From NCBI GenBank assembly GCA_964020155.1, contig OZ026560.1, positions 2,577,759-2,641,758 on the forward strand: a stretch of DNA of 64,000 nt, in the 5' to 3' direction. This document shows, piece by piece, positions 10,981 through 64,000 of the stretch (position 1 is the first letter of the stretch; each line of letters starts with the position of its first letter). A program made the translations under genes and the position numbers. The notes below the pieces were generated by a model that was given only the letters and a program-made list of their open reading frames with translations, was not told where the DNA came from and made no database searches. Source of the stretch: Chondrilla cf. caribensis (taxonomy: Eukaryota > Porifera > Demospongiae > Chondrillida > Chondrillidae).

Positions 10981-13900
10981 GTGTCTGTATGTGCACGTGT
11001 GTATGTACATGTGTCTATGTGCATGCATGTGTAACAGAGCATCCATCAATGTCTGAGCATCCATCAATGTCTGACCTTAGGCATAATTTCTAATCTACAG
11101 TTATGACAATGTGTTTATTTTATGGAACAATACACTTCAATTGTATTTAATTCATTGCTAGACTAGATAGGCCCTGCAGCGCAGGCCGTTTCAAGAACAC
11201 AGGTTCTTTTGTGTCACAGCCTGCTTTTGTTATGTGTAACCAGATTTCTATTTTAGTTGAGTTGAATCTTACGTGAAGAGTCTCTTTAGTGTGTTTTGCT
11301 GGAGTTCTAATAATTCTCTTTAAGTTATTTCGGAGAAGTGTTCTCGCTCGAAACTACGTAGCTCGGTACATGTACGGAAATAAAAGAATCATACCACTAG
11401 TACCGACGTTACATTTGGAGGTCCTGCCGAGACTCTCACAGTACTGAAGAGGGAAACGGTCCGATCACAATTCGTAGTTAGAGGGCCTGTGAGTGAATAC
11501 CTCTTACTAGAGTACTTGAGATTCGTTCGTTCTCTGTTTGGATTAGCTAGAGTCTCGCTACAATGGCCGAGTTACAAGTCACCAGCTTTCCTCTCCAGTC
11601 ACGGAAGATGACGATCGCCTACCTTAAGATTATCGCAAAAGAACTGGGACTCCCCACGAACGCAGCACGCGAGGACCTGATGCAGATGGTCACCGGGAAG
11701 CTAGAACAGGACAATCGTCAGCCGAGCAACACCCAGGTGGACGTTAGCGAAGGCCACGTCAGGTTGCAGGACGTCGGTGGTATCTTCCTGGACGTTGAAA
11801 TTCGCGAGGAGTTGGAGGAGGAAGCAGAAGACGGCGACAACCAGTCAATCGCGAGTGAGAACGGCGGACAACAACTAGCGATGGAACAGCTTCTCCTAGA
11901 CAAGCAGACGCTCGAGAACGAGATCGAAGCCCAGAAAAAGCGACTCGAACAGCTCTGGGTAAAGAACTGTCGTCTTCTCGGCCTTATCGATTCGAGAGAC
12001 GAGGAAATAGCTATCCTTAAGGCTGAGATCACAACGTTGCGCGCATCACACACAGCAGCATCCTACCGCCAGCTCTACGCAACTGAGGCCCCCGGCGCCT
12101 AATCTCGTGAATACTAGCCCACCAGCCACTGGGATACCTATCACATCTATGTTTACACCATTGTCACACCCATCAACACATGTGTCTACTCCTACTTCCA
12201 AGCGAAAAGGGCAGGCACCGCCCGTTGAATCGTTTGCTGGGGACAGTCCAGATCTTACCTTTGAAGACTGGTTGCCAACCTTGGAACGAGCTGCCCAGTG
12301 GAATAACTGGAACCAGCAGGAGATGCTTCTCCAACTGGCAGGCCATCTCAAGGGACGAGCACGGCAGGAGTGGTCTCTGCTCAAGGAAAGTGATAGAAGC
12401 GACTACGACCTAGCAGTTTCTCTCCTACGGGAGCGGTTAGACCCCAACAACCGAACGCTTGCAGCGCAGGATTTCCGTCACATGCAGCAGGGCAAAGATG
12501 AAACTGTCGCTGACTTCATGAGACGCCTGGAACGCACTTTCAGTCATGCCTATGGTAAAGATCCTTTATCAAAGGAAAGTCGTGATCTCTTCCTCTATGG
12601 CCAGCTAATGGATGGATTGAGGGAAGAAATTGCTAGGAGCCCCACTGTGTCAGGAGCTACAGACTACATACAGCTCTGCCTAGCTGCTAAGTCAGAGGAA
12701 AGACGAAGACACGAGCTGGAGAGACGTCGTCATTACCAGAAGGGAACCTCAGCAGGTCGGAATCCACTGACAGCCAGTTCCCAGAAATCGCCAGCAGTAT
12801 CTACTCCACCCCGATCATCCAACCCGGGTCCATCCCAGTCAGGAAAGAATCAACCTACTAGGCGATGTTATCAATGTGGAGGGGTTGGGCATATTGCACG
12901 TCACTGCAACAAAAAGAAACCTACCGAGAGTACCCTACAGACTAGGCAGGTGGTCACCAAACTTCCCCAGGAGAACAGTCCAGCGGACTACTTACTATCG
13001 GATTCAGAGGGCGAAGTACGAAAGGTAACAGTGACAGACCAAGGAAGCCAGCCAAAGTGTGCCCCCGTATCACTCCAGGGTGTATCCACCTATGGCATAA
13101 TAGACAGCGGAGCAGATATCACCATAATGGGTGGAGCACTCTTCAAGAGGGTTGCATCGCAAGCAAAGCTAAAGAAGAGTCAACTCCTGAAGCCAGATCG
13201 AACTCCCTACACATACGATGGTAAACCGTTCACCCTTGATGGGCGGATGTTGTTAGACCTGACGTTCGAGGGTCGTACTATCAAAACAACCATCTACATC
13301 AAGATGGACGCAACAGATCAATTACTATTGTCAGAGGGCGTTTGTCACCAGCTGGGGATGCTGAACTACCATCCCAAAGTAGAGGTTTGGCAAGGAGGTA
13401 GGAACCGCAAGGGACCCAGACGCAGCAAGGTACCCACTGTACATGTTCGCCTTATCTATTCCGTGCGAGTGTTGCCCCAACAAAGTGCAATTGTACCAGT
13501 TCAGGTGGAAACCCCGACAGCCAAGAGTGTTCTGTTTGAACCTTTTCCCCCGAAGGAGGATTCATCACTTGATGCCTGTCAATTAGAAGCCGCTCTAATC
13601 CACCCCGACGATCAAGGCCATGCTCAACTAATTGTCAGTAACCCAACTGAATGTGTTCGCAAGTTGGAAAGAGGAACAAGCCTGGGAAGGGCATCAGATG
13701 TTGTTTTAGTAGCCGCCCCACCACGAGCACCCACTGATGTGAAACGTGTGATCCGTAACGAACAACAGTCCATGCGCGAGGAAAAGTTCCAGTTTATCCT
13801 TAATCAGGCAGAGATGTCAGTATCGCCCCATGAGAGAGAGAAGCTCATCAAGTTACTACTAAGCAACCATCAGGCTTTTGCACTAGAGGAAGGAGAACAA

Positions 13901-15973
13901 GGAGAAACTGACTTGCTACAGTTCACCATTGACACAGGGGATGCAGCTCCCAAGAAACAGTCAGCAAGACGGATACCATTCGCAGTGCGGCAAGAAGTCA
14001 ATCGTCAACTGAAGCAGATGATGGAACAGGGAGTTATCCAAGCGTCATCGAGCCCCTGGGTAAGCCCAATTGTACTGGTAAAGAAGAAGGATGGGACGCT
14101 TTGTTTCCGTGTGGACTACCGTGCCCTCAACTCTGTGACCAAGAGCGACACGTTTCCACTCCCTCGCATCGAGGATCCAGCTTTGGCTGAGATGATCGAC
14201 TATCTCGACAAAGGACAGCTACCTAATGATGAAGGTCACGCAAGGAAGATTGTTCTCCAGGCACCCTTGTTCACCTTTTTGGATGGGACACTATTTTTCG
14301 TAGACCAGAAAAATCAGATGAGGAAGCGCGTTGTTGTTCCTGAACAGTTGAAGCATCGGATAATGGAGGAGTGTCATGGTGGTAGACTGGGAGGCCATTT
14401 CTCGGGTAACCGGTTGCACCGCGCTCTAGCCAAGAGGTGGTGGTGGCAAGGGATGTGCTCAGACACACTAGAATTCTGTAAGAATTGTCTTCAGTGTACT
14501 GCTGCAACCAGTCAGAGGTCAAGTTTCCACCCACCCCTTCAGCCAATTCCAGTGGAACGTACCTTTCAAATCATCGGAGTTGATTTGATGGAGTTGCCAA
14601 GAACATCCAAGGGTAACCAGTACGTACTCGTATTTCAAGATTTTCTCAGTAAATTTCCCCTCGTGTTTCATGTGCCAGACCAGAAAACAGAGCGTATCGT
14701 CAAGATCTTGGTGGAGCAAGTGATTCCTCTCTTTGGTGTTCCGGAAGCCCTATTGTCCAAGCCTATCTCCCTCCGAGTAGGAGATCACGTTTTTGTTAAA
14801 TTTCCTCAGCATGAGACTGGTCGATATCGGAAATTGTCCTGTCCATGGTTCGGACCTTATCGGCTGATGTCTCTGGAAGGACCAGATGCCATTGTGTCAA
14901 GCATGTACTACCCTCAAGATGATGCTCTACGTATTCATTTGTCCCGTGTAAAAACATCACCGCCACTACCCATTGGGAGTTTTTGGTATGGTGCTGAACA
15001 TTCGTCCAATGGAAGGGTTCCTCGATGGATGACGTCTCTTGAACAGAGCCTGGAGGACAAGCCTGCATCTCGTTATCCCCTGCGGAATTTACCTCAAGCT
15101 CCACAGTCTCGGGACGAGCCTTCGCATGGGGAAGGGGGTGATGTAACAGAGCATCCATCAATGTCTGAGCATCCATCAATGTCTGACCTTAGGCATAATT
15201 TCTAATCTACAGTTATTTGTGTTTATTTTATGGAACAATACACTTCAATTGTATTTAATTCATTGCTAGACTAGATAGGCCCTGCAGCGCAGGCCGTTTG
15301 TTGTAAGAACACAGGTTCTTTTGTGTCACAGCCTGCTTTTGTTATGTGTAACCAGATTTCTATTTTAGTTGAGTTGAATCTTACGTGAAGAGTCTCTTTA
15401 GTGTGTTTTGCTGGAGTTCTAATAATTCTCTTTAAGTTATTTCGGAGAAGTGTTCTCGCTCGAAACTACGTAGCTCGGTACATGCACGGAAATAAAAGAA
15501 TCATACCACTAGTACCGACGTTACACATGTGTATGTATGTGTGCGTGTGAGTTCGCATGCATGTGTTCATGTGTGCAAGTATGTGTGTAAGCACACATGG
15601 ATGTGTGTACATATACATGTATGCATGTGTGCATGTGCATGCATACTTGTGTGTGTATGTACATGTGTCTATGTGCATGTGTGTGTATGCGTGCATGTGG
15701 ATGTGTGCATGCATACTTGTGTGTGTATGTACATGTGTCTATGTGCATGCATGTGTATGTGTGCATGTACATATGTGTGGGTGTGCATGTGTGTTCACGT
15801 GTGCAAATATATATGTGTGTGTACACACATGTACATGTGTACAAAAGTGTGTGTAAGTATGCATGCATATGAACATGTACATCTGTGTATGGGTATGTTG
15901 TATGTATATGTACATGTGTGCATGCATACGTGCATACCTTTGTATGTGTGGGCATGCATAAATTTGTCTATAG

Positions 15974-16010
<37 letters not shown>

Positions 16011-16033
16011 CGTGTGCGTGTGTGTGTGTGTGC

Positions 16034-16099
<66 letters not shown>

Positions 16100-16792
16100 A
16101 TATACATGTGGGTGGGTGTATGCATACATGTGTATGTCTATGCATGTATGCATGTTCATGCTTGCATATATGTGTGTGCACACATGTATATGTATCTGTG
16201 TGTGTACATGTGCACGTATGCATGGGTGTGGGTGTGTGTATGCATACCTGTGTGGGTATATACTTGTTGGCATGTTCATACTTGTGTATGGGTGAGTTTG
16301 ATTGTGTATGGGTATGGGTATACATACATATGTGTGCATGTGCATCCTACATAAGCGTAGAGTGTTAAAGCCATTAGATCTTAATCCACAACTCGTTTTA
16401 CACTGAACCCTACACTGAACCCTCCAGCCAATACTCTATGTAGCAGAGATTGACAACTCAGAACATTGCCCAGTGCTACTGATGAGGAGTGGTTTACTCT
16501 ATCCTTATAGCACATTGGCAAAGAAATGAATATAATTCAGGTCAAAATCAGCAACTGTACTACTGAGGGATGCTTTTTTGATGCCTAGATGATAAACACA
16601 TACAGAAACGACGAAGAAGTGAAGATTTCACGGCCAAGCGGCAACTTTTAAATAGAGTGTTAAAGTTGATACATTTTAATCCACTACTCATACAATGTCT
16701 GTGCGTATGCATTGTATGTGTTTGTGTGTGTGCGTGCATGCGTGCGTGTCCATGTGTGTGTGTGCATGCGTGTGTGCGTGCGTGCGTGCATA

Positions 16793-16829
<37 letters not shown>

Positions 16830-18044
16830 ATGTTTGTATGACATTGTATGTGTGTACAATATTTCCGAACATACACAACGTACATACCTTCAATATACAG
16901 TGTAAACCATTCACATGAACATAACATGTGCATCATAGCACAATGATAGGAATATGTGTGGATGCATTGTCACGCATGGGACAATTAAGACTTGAAATTA
17001 GAAACCATGTAATTCTCTCATACCAGTGGTTGGAACTGAAAATTGTCATTCTGTAAACATGTTTGTTATGACTAAGGCTCAGTGCAGATCAGCCTTTGAA
17101 GCAGTACAAAGTATTCATTTCTAATGATTCAAGCAAAGTTTATAAGGATGCATCAAAGACATTACATCCCAATTGTATGGACCACATAATTATTATGTAT
17201 GTCCATTGTGAGGCACTTTGGTATTTATCATTATATATTATGGGCATCGGTATACAGATAAAAGAATATTTTGTGATTAGGGTGACCAAAGAGTCCCTTC
17301 AAAGTAACTAATCAGCAGTGTTGAATTTATGGTTAGAGTCCACCAGCTATGATATCCATAGTACAATTGATATCAACTTACACAATTGAAGACATAATAC
17401 CTACAATTCATTGAACTCCACTGGTATATTCATTAATTGCAATTATTGTTATTAATGTGTGGTTAGATTAAGTACAAGTACAAACAATGTCAAGTACAAG
17501 GTAATGTGGTATTGTATAGCAATGTAGCAAAAATTGTTGGATGGAGACAGTAATTACAATTTGAACCCACTAAGAACTCACCTGTAATACAAGACACCCC
17601 AGCATCGTGGAAGTGGTCACAACTATCCACATCAGTACTGTGAGTGCAGTCAGTCAGTTTACTCTCTCTCCCATCACAGGTGACATTTCTCAACCAGATT
17701 CTACCTTTTCCAGGACCATAGTAAGCTCTAGTGTCTGCTGATCTACTGTACTCGTAGCTCAGCTGATGGCAAACTACATCAGCTTCATTCTTAGTCCAGG
17801 TATCTCCACACACTGTTCCCCATTCACCTCCAACCTGGATCTCAACCCGTCCTGAGTAGAAATTTACTGACTTCTCTCCATCCACAAGTCTGATCAACCC
17901 TGTAATTATGTATAATATGGACAATACGAAACACAGTAGCATAATGCACTATTGGTATCAGTACACTATTATTCTGCTACCTTCTCCATCAGCTTCAAAT
18001 ACAGGAACTGCGAGCAAAAAGAAAACCTTAAGTATAGTCTTCAT
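4730..18044 (-). CDS. SRCR-domain receptor: signal peptide, 11 SRCR, FN3-like, membrane helix, tyrosine-rich tail
   Basis: I join 15 exons in phase: 17981-18044, 17582-17899, 10263-10568, 9603-9944, 9095-9394, 8544-8864, 8114-8449, 7585-7908, 7150-7470, 6714-7031, 6245-6556, 5624-5941, 5262-5540, 5115-5181 and 4730-5039. They total 4236 bases, or 1411 residues. Residues 1-21 look like a signal peptide ([16 protein letters not shown]). SRCR domains follow, one phase-1 exon each, to about residue 1193. They carry RLV/RLA starts, [15 protein letters not shown] and C.H..DAGV.C motifs with the group A cysteine pattern. An FN3-like exon ([15 protein letters not shown]) and a helix ([21 protein letters not shown], about 1288-1309) precede a 100-residue cytoplasmic tail. 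SRCR receptors bind proteins, glycans or microbes, but the ligand here is unknown. The link of the first two exons to the rest crosses a 7-kb intron holding a gypsy element; phase agrees, but RNA would settle it. Confidence 0.85.
9095..9394 (-). other. SRCR domain 4, lacking one conserved cysteine pair
   Basis: This phase-1 exon encodes [18 protein letters not shown] and ends [10 protein letters not shown]. The cysteine expected in GTVC is serine, and the cysteine expected just before the H..DAGV motif is also absent. [16 protein letters not shown] and VEC remain. In group A SRCR domains these two positions form the same disulfide (C2-C7), so the pair was lost together. The rest of the fold motifs are intact and the frame is open. 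Confidence 0.75.
10926..11029 (+). repeat. TG-rich microsatellite, left part, split by the gypsy element
   Basis: A run of (TG)n with later TGCA/TGTA variants ends in CATG, directly abutting the 5' LTR. The tract resumes beyond the 3' LTR at 15526. It lies in intron 2 of the SRCR receptor gene. Confidence 0.9.
11030..11413 (+). repeat. 5' LTR of gypsy-1
   Basis: It starts with TGTAACAGAGCATCC and a 16-bp direct repeat (GAGCATCCATCAATGT), contains an AATAAA motif (GGAAATAAAAG) about 30 bp from its end, and ends GACGTTACA. The 3' LTR has the same length and nearly the same sequence. Confidence 0.92.
11416..11433 (+). promoter_or_regulatory. Primer-binding site of gypsy-1, tRNA-Gln-like
   Basis: TGGAGGTCCTGCCGAGAC begins two bases after the 5' LTR. 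Its complement resembles the 3' end of animal tRNA-Gln (TCTCGG..GGACCTCCA), with two mismatches in the middle. The tRNA assignment is from memory of the family and should be checked against this genome's tRNAs. Confidence 0.6.
11563..12102 (+). CDS. Gag N-terminal coiled-coil protein of gypsy-1
   Basis: The 179-residue frame starts [16 protein letters not shown] and continues with a SAP-like helical start ([14 protein letters not shown]). It then has an acidic stretch and a long Glu/Lys/Leu-rich coiled coil at about residues 105-165. It stops five bases before the ATG of the main gag-pol frame, which lies in a different reading frame. In the intact element at 21532 the corresponding coiled coil is fused to Gag. 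Here either a frameshift mutation or translational recoding separates them. Such coiled coils probably aid particle assembly; this is inference. Confidence 0.7.
   Translation: MAELQVTSFPLQSRKMTIAYLKIIAKELGLPTNAAREDLMQMVTGKLEQDNRQPSNTQVDVSEGHVRLQDVGGIFLDVEIREELEEEAEDGDNQSIASENGGQQLAMEQLLLDKQTLENEIEAQKKRLEQLWVKNCRLLGLIDSRDEEIAILKAEITTLRASHTAASYRQLYATEAPGA
12107..15205 (+). CDS. Fused Gag-Pol of gypsy-1 with two in-frame internal deletions
   Basis: The 1032-residue frame holds a retrotransposon Gag domain (about 45-210; [31 protein letters not shown]), a CCHC knuckle ([14 protein letters not shown], about 250), and a protease active site ([11 protein letters not shown], about 332). The start of reverse transcriptase ([18 protein letters not shown]) breaks near 14173, right after PLPRIED. 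The frame resumes in the integrase zinc domain (H..H at about 755, CKNCLQC) and the first catalytic aspartate (IIGVDLMEL). It breaks again near 14758 and resumes in the C-terminal chromatin/GPY-like part. YxDD, RNase H, and the second Asp and Glu of the integrase are missing. The stop lies 64 bases inside the 3' LTR. The frame is otherwise clean. Confidence 0.9.
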   Translation: MNTSPPATGIPITSMFTPLSHPSTHVSTPTSKRKGQAPPVESFAGDSPDLTFEDWLPTLERAAQWNNWNQQEMLLQLAGHLKGRARQEWSLLKESDRSDYDLAVSLLRERLDPNNRTLAAQDFRHMQQGKDETVADFMRRLERTFSHAYGKDPLSKESRDLFLYGQLMDGLREEIARSPTVSGATDYIQLCLAAKSEERRRHELERRRHYQKGTSAGRNPLTASSQKSPAVSTPPRSSNPGPSQSGKNQPTRRCYQCGGVGHIARHCNKKKPTESTLQTRQVVTKLPQENSPADYLLSDSEGEVRKVTVTDQGSQPKCAPVSLQGVSTYGIIDSGADITIMGGALFKRVASQAKLKKSQLLKPDRTPYTYDGKPFTLDGRMLLDLTFEGRTIKTTIYIKMDATDQLLLSEGVCHQLGMLNYHPKVEVWQGGRNRKGPRRSKVPTVHVRLIYSVRVLPQQSAIVPVQVETPTAKSVLFEPFPPKEDSSLDACQLEAALIHPDDQGHAQLIVSNPTECVRKLERGTSLGRASDVVLVAAPPRAPTDVKRVIRNEQQSMREEKFQFILNQAEMSVSPHEREKLIKLLLSNHQAFALEEGEQGETDLLQFTIDTGDAAPKKQSARRIPFAVRQEVNRQLKQMMEQGVIQASSSPWVSPIVLVKKKDGTLCFRVDYRALNSVTKSDTFPLPRIEDPALAEMIDYLDKGQLPNDEGHARKIVLQAPLFTFLDGTLFFVDQKNQMRKRVVVPEQLKHRIMEECHGGRLGGHFSGNRLHRALAKRWWWQGMCSDTLEFCKNCLQCTAATSQRSSFHPPLQPIPVERTFQIIGVDLMELPRTSKGNQYVLVFQDFLSKFPLVFHVPDQKTERIVKILVEQVIPLFGVPEALLSKPISLRVGDHVFVKFPQHETGRYRKLSCPWFGPYRLMSLEGPDAIVSSMYYPQDDALRIHLSRVKTSPPLPIGSFWYGAEHSSNGRVPRWMTSLEQSLEDKPASRYPLRNLPQAPQSRDEPSHGEGGDVTEHPSMSEHPSMSDLRHNF
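15128..15140 (+). promoter_or_regulatory. Polypurine tract of gypsy-1
   Basis: GGGGAAGGGGGTG lies directly before the TGTAAC start of the 3' LTR, the expected position of the plus-strand primer. Confidence 0.75.
15142..15525 (+). repeat. 3' LTR of gypsy-1
   Basis: This 384-bp copy of the 5' LTR differs by a rearranged 4-nt stretch after CAGTTAT, a TTGT insertion near GCCGTTT and one T/C change. It is followed by CATG and the resumed TG tract. Confidence 0.92.
15526..16335 (+). repeat. Long TG/TGCA/TGTA-rich microsatellite
   Basis: About 800 bp of TG repeats with CATG, TGTA and TGCG variants and a pure (TG)n core near 16030-16100. It continues the tract interrupted by gypsy-1. The Cys/Val/His/Thr-rich open frames on both strands here are artefacts of the repeat. 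Confidence 0.95.
16336..17581. other. Remaining intron of the SRCR receptor with a short TG tract
   Basis: Apart from a (TG)n/(TGCG)n tract at about 16720-16830, I see no coding exon, RNA gene or element here. The splice acceptor-donor pair nearest on the minus strand belongs to the SRCR exon at 17582. Confidence 0.6.
17981..18044 (-). other. Start exon with signal peptide of the SRCR receptor
   Basis: The ATG at 18044 opens 21 codons ([21 protein letters not shown]) with a basic N terminus and a hydrophobic core, then a GTAGCA donor in phase 1. It fits the phase-1 acceptor of the SRCR exon 81 bp further on. It is the only signal-peptide-like exon found for this gene. Confidence 0.7.
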
Positions 18045-18710
18045 GGATCTGACTTTTAAAATGGAAAAATGGACTATTTGACTACTTTAAATCGGTTTTT
18101 ACCTACACTATGACCTTTCATAACCACATTAACACTTGTATAGTATCCCTGTATTATAGTATTAATATTATATAGGTATATACTAAGTGTATACAGTATG
18201 AACCTGAAATTATTGAATTATGGTACTGCAACCCTGATAGTGGTATAGGTCATCATGCTAATGTGATTAACTGAAATTATAATGCAATATTGGTGCCCAG
18301 GTAGCTTCAAAGGGCTTAAGCAATGGGATATATACTGCTATAATAACATGCGCCTACAGCTATATTCGTATACGCAATGTCATATTATTGATATGGAGTT
18401 GATTTTATTAAAGCTACAGTATTATTCCAGCTATTATCACCTTAATTGAGTCTGTATACATACAGTAATTTCAAAATACTGTAAACTGCATGATAATTAG
18501 ATATGTTATATGATACAATAAAGCAGAGAATAATAAACTGCTAATACCAGTCATTTATACCTTAACATCCACCAGAAATAAATAGTTGATCGTTTTACAT
18601 GAATTCTTCTGAATCACTACTCTCTACGTATAGCTCAATCATTTTTACCATGGATTCTTGGTATGACGTACATCAAAATTGACGAAATACATTGCAATGT
18701 TCAATAAAAA
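18045..18710. other. Spacer between the NBAS stop and the SRCR receptor start
   Basis: Both flanking genes read on the minus strand, so this holds the NBAS 3' UTR and the SRCR promoter. A minus-strand AATAAA (plus TTTATT at about 18405) could serve NBAS polyadenylation. The sequence is AT-rich and otherwise featureless. Confidence 0.5.
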
Positions 18711-62237
<43,527 letters not shown>

Positions 62238-62636
62238 TTTCGACTTTCTCACGAAGCGCCTATGGGCGCTTGATAGAAAGCAACCGCATGTTATAATAAC
62301 AAAAGCGCACATTAATTTTAGTAAAAGAATTCAGCATAATACGTTTTCCAAGAATATGGTGGATTAACTAGATATTCTTTAGTGCTTGTATCTCATATTG
62401 GTACTAGGGATTTCTGGTGCACTATAAAGTTTGGCGGATAAAGTGGTGGTGGGTTAACGAGATTTCACAGCATTCAAATGATTGTGACCACTATTAATCC
62501 ATGAACCATAAGCAAACATCAGTGCGAGGGTACTGTACAAGACAGTTTCACCACAGGCACATCATAACAGGTCAATGAATTGTAGAAAAGCAAGCAAGTT
62601 CACACACTCAGTCTGGTGCAACGACTACAGAGTTAT
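62238..62636. other. Spacer between the redoxin-like gene end and the NBAS start
   Basis: About 400 bp holding the 3' UTR of the upstream gene and the NBAS promoter and 5' UTR. I see no TATA box at a fixed distance from the ATG and no other feature. Confidence 0.5.
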
Positions 62637-63515
62637 CTAGAAAAAAAGAGATGTCTTTCCTCTGATATTCATCTTAGGTATTGGGTCAGATTCTTTAACA
62701 TCACCTGAGAGCCTCCCCTTCACATAGGACCAGATTTCAGCAGGTACAGGGCGATCAGTAGCTCCACCAAGATTCATCTGCAAAGGCATACACATCAAAG
62801 GATTGATACAACCACACCACAGACCCTCATCAGCCTGTTTAAACTACAGAACTACATCACTTCATCCCAAGTCGGTTCAAACCCGTTTCAAATTATCCCA
62901 ATCTGTGGCTTACTCAAATCAGTATTGTAGTCACCTCAATACATTTACACACTACCACATTAAGCCTGGTTTATACTTTAAGTGATTCGGAAAGTCCTCT
63001 AATGCTCTAGGGTAATTGGTGCATTAGTATTATCTCCACAGATGCTCAAAACTACGTATCTTCTATGATGAGCTATATTCATATGTATACATACATATGC
63101 TATAAGAACAGATGCTCAGTAAAGAATGGTCACAAAGTGATACAGCTACAATAATGCATAGAGGAGGAGGAATGCATCGGATCCACATGCACACCTGTAC
63201 CTGTATATTTGGGCTACAGTCAATGAAATTTAAATTGGCTGCTGTCCAGCAGCTGATTGCAAAATAGTCAAAAAAGAAAAGAAAGAAAAAATCACTCACA
63301 AATCTGGGATCTATGGCCCATGCAAAGAGCTTCTTTCCTTCTGTGTCAACACAGAGAACGGCTGGTTGCACAACACCGTATTTGTAGTGTTTGATTTCAG
63401 GGTGTACTTTGTAGAAAGATGAGTCGGTTGAGTTTTCACCACCGGAAATCTTTGCTTCAACCAATCCCTGTTCTTTGAGGTAGTTGCGAAGGGTGTGCGT
63501 CATATCAGAGAAAGA
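62637..63515 (-). CDS. Thioredoxin-fold redoxin-like protein, last two exons
   Basis: Exons 63300-63515 and 62637-62777 join in phase 0 across GTGAGT and CAG borders, giving 118 residues ending in GKTSLFF and a TAG stop. The first exon begins SFSDMTHTLRNYLKEQG and contains YKYGVVQPAVLCVDTEGKKLFAWAIDPRF. The second continues MNLGGATDRPVPAEIWSYVKGRL. This beta-strand pattern (PAVLCVD..G...FAWA, then MNLGGA.DRP) resembles the C-terminal half of AhpC/TSA-like redoxins. The N-terminal half, where any catalytic cysteine would be, is outside the window, so redox activity cannot be judged. Family assignment is from memory of the fold pattern. Confidence 0.6.
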
Positions 63516-64000
63516 CTGCAGTTATGGGAGAAGAAAAAGACAATAACACATTCCTCAGAGTGAGACACACAGCTCATTATCTTTTTATTATTATAATAGA
63601 AAATCACATAGCGGCAAGCAACTTTAGGATGCCAAGTAATTAGCATATGTTACCATACTTAGGAAAAGGGGTCATTTGGTGGGTTGACAAATTGTGGCAT
63701 ACCGAACAAATAAGCAAATTTATCCACATGACCGATTTTGTGTTTTTTTTGGCGTAAAAGTACTTAATATCTCATTTTCTATGATTCTATGAAAAGTTTG
63801 AGCCCAATCCGACCAATCTTTGTCCAATTATGAGGGTTTTTATGTCACTTTGCGATCCGTGTAACACACCATATTTTCCGTATTCTCATTATTGTGCTTC
63901 ATAATAAGAATTGATGATGTCATAAACACATGACTGAAATCTGTATGTGAATAATATATATTTTGGAGATGAGAATGTGCAATTGCTAAAATTTGAGTAC
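63516..64000. other. Intron of the redoxin-like gene, nothing recognised
   Basis: The minus-strand acceptor CTGCAG at 63516-63518 implies that this is intron. I find no further exon of the gene and no repeat before the window ends. Confidence 0.5.

Larger units (their letters stand above)
11030..15525 (+). mobile_element. Internally deleted Ty3/gypsy LTR retrotransposon (gypsy-1)
   Basis: LTRs at 11030-11413 and 15142-15525 (384 bp each) begin TGTAAC and end GTTACA. They flank a primer-binding site, a gag region, a fused gag-pol frame and a polypurine tract. A 4-bp CATG target duplication (11026-11029 and 15526-15529) is possible, but CATG is common in the surrounding repeat. The LTRs differ by two small indel/substitution clusters and a T/C change, so it is older than the element at 21207. 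Pol lacks most of reverse transcriptase, all of RNase H and much of the integrase core. The element is therefore non-autonomous. It lies antisense in intron 2 of the SRCR receptor. Confidence 0.92.

Noticed and set aside
15529..16368. Cys/Val-rich and Thr/His-rich long open frames on both strands
   Set aside because: They are translations of (TG)n/(CA)n tracts; the same pattern occurs at every microsatellite in the window.

Overview
The window is nuclear DNA of an early-branching animal, most likely a sponge. The evidence is an intron-rich conserved NBAS gene, a multi-SRCR membrane receptor with one domain per exon, Ty3/gypsy, LINE and hAT-type elements, dense (CA)n/(TG)n tracts and introns as short as 41 nt. 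The sponge assignment is inference; nothing here is diagnostic at species level. All host genes and the 5S genes are on the minus strand. Both LTR retrotransposons are on the plus strand, antisense to their hosts.

Layout. 111-4002: a 5'-truncated duplicate of the 3' half of an SRCR receptor gene, with a LINE fragment in one intron and a frameshift in its FN3-like exon. 4003-4618: a hAT-like element at the duplication junction, containing a near-perfect hairpin. 4730-18044: an intact SRCR receptor gene of 15 exons. My exon joins give 1411 residues: signal peptide, 11 SRCR domains, an FN3-like domain, one membrane helix and a tyrosine-rich tail. Its second intron holds an internally deleted gypsy element (11030-15525) inserted in a TG-rich tract. 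18711-62237: a complete NBAS gene. I could place 49 phase-consistent exons, which sum to 6963 coding bases (2320 residues; human NBAS is about 2371). NBAS is the ER subunit of the NRZ tether that receives Golgi-to-ER COPI vesicles. 62637-63515: the last two exons of a thioredoxin-fold redoxin-like gene.

Two large insertions sit inside NBAS. A young, coding-intact gypsy element (21207-27194; its LTRs differ at 2 of 282 positions) lies 11 nt from the 3' splice site of exon 46. A tandem array of 41 5S rRNA genes (37732-45354) fills intron 30 on the NBAS sense strand and ends about 41 nt before the exon 31 splice site. The array shows higher-order duplications. The 5S rDNA nested in an essential trafficking gene is the most striking feature of the window.

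Microsatellites and minisatellites fill many NBAS introns. Several touch 5' splice sites: one donor is the microsatellite itself, and one minisatellite reiterates a donor-like motif.
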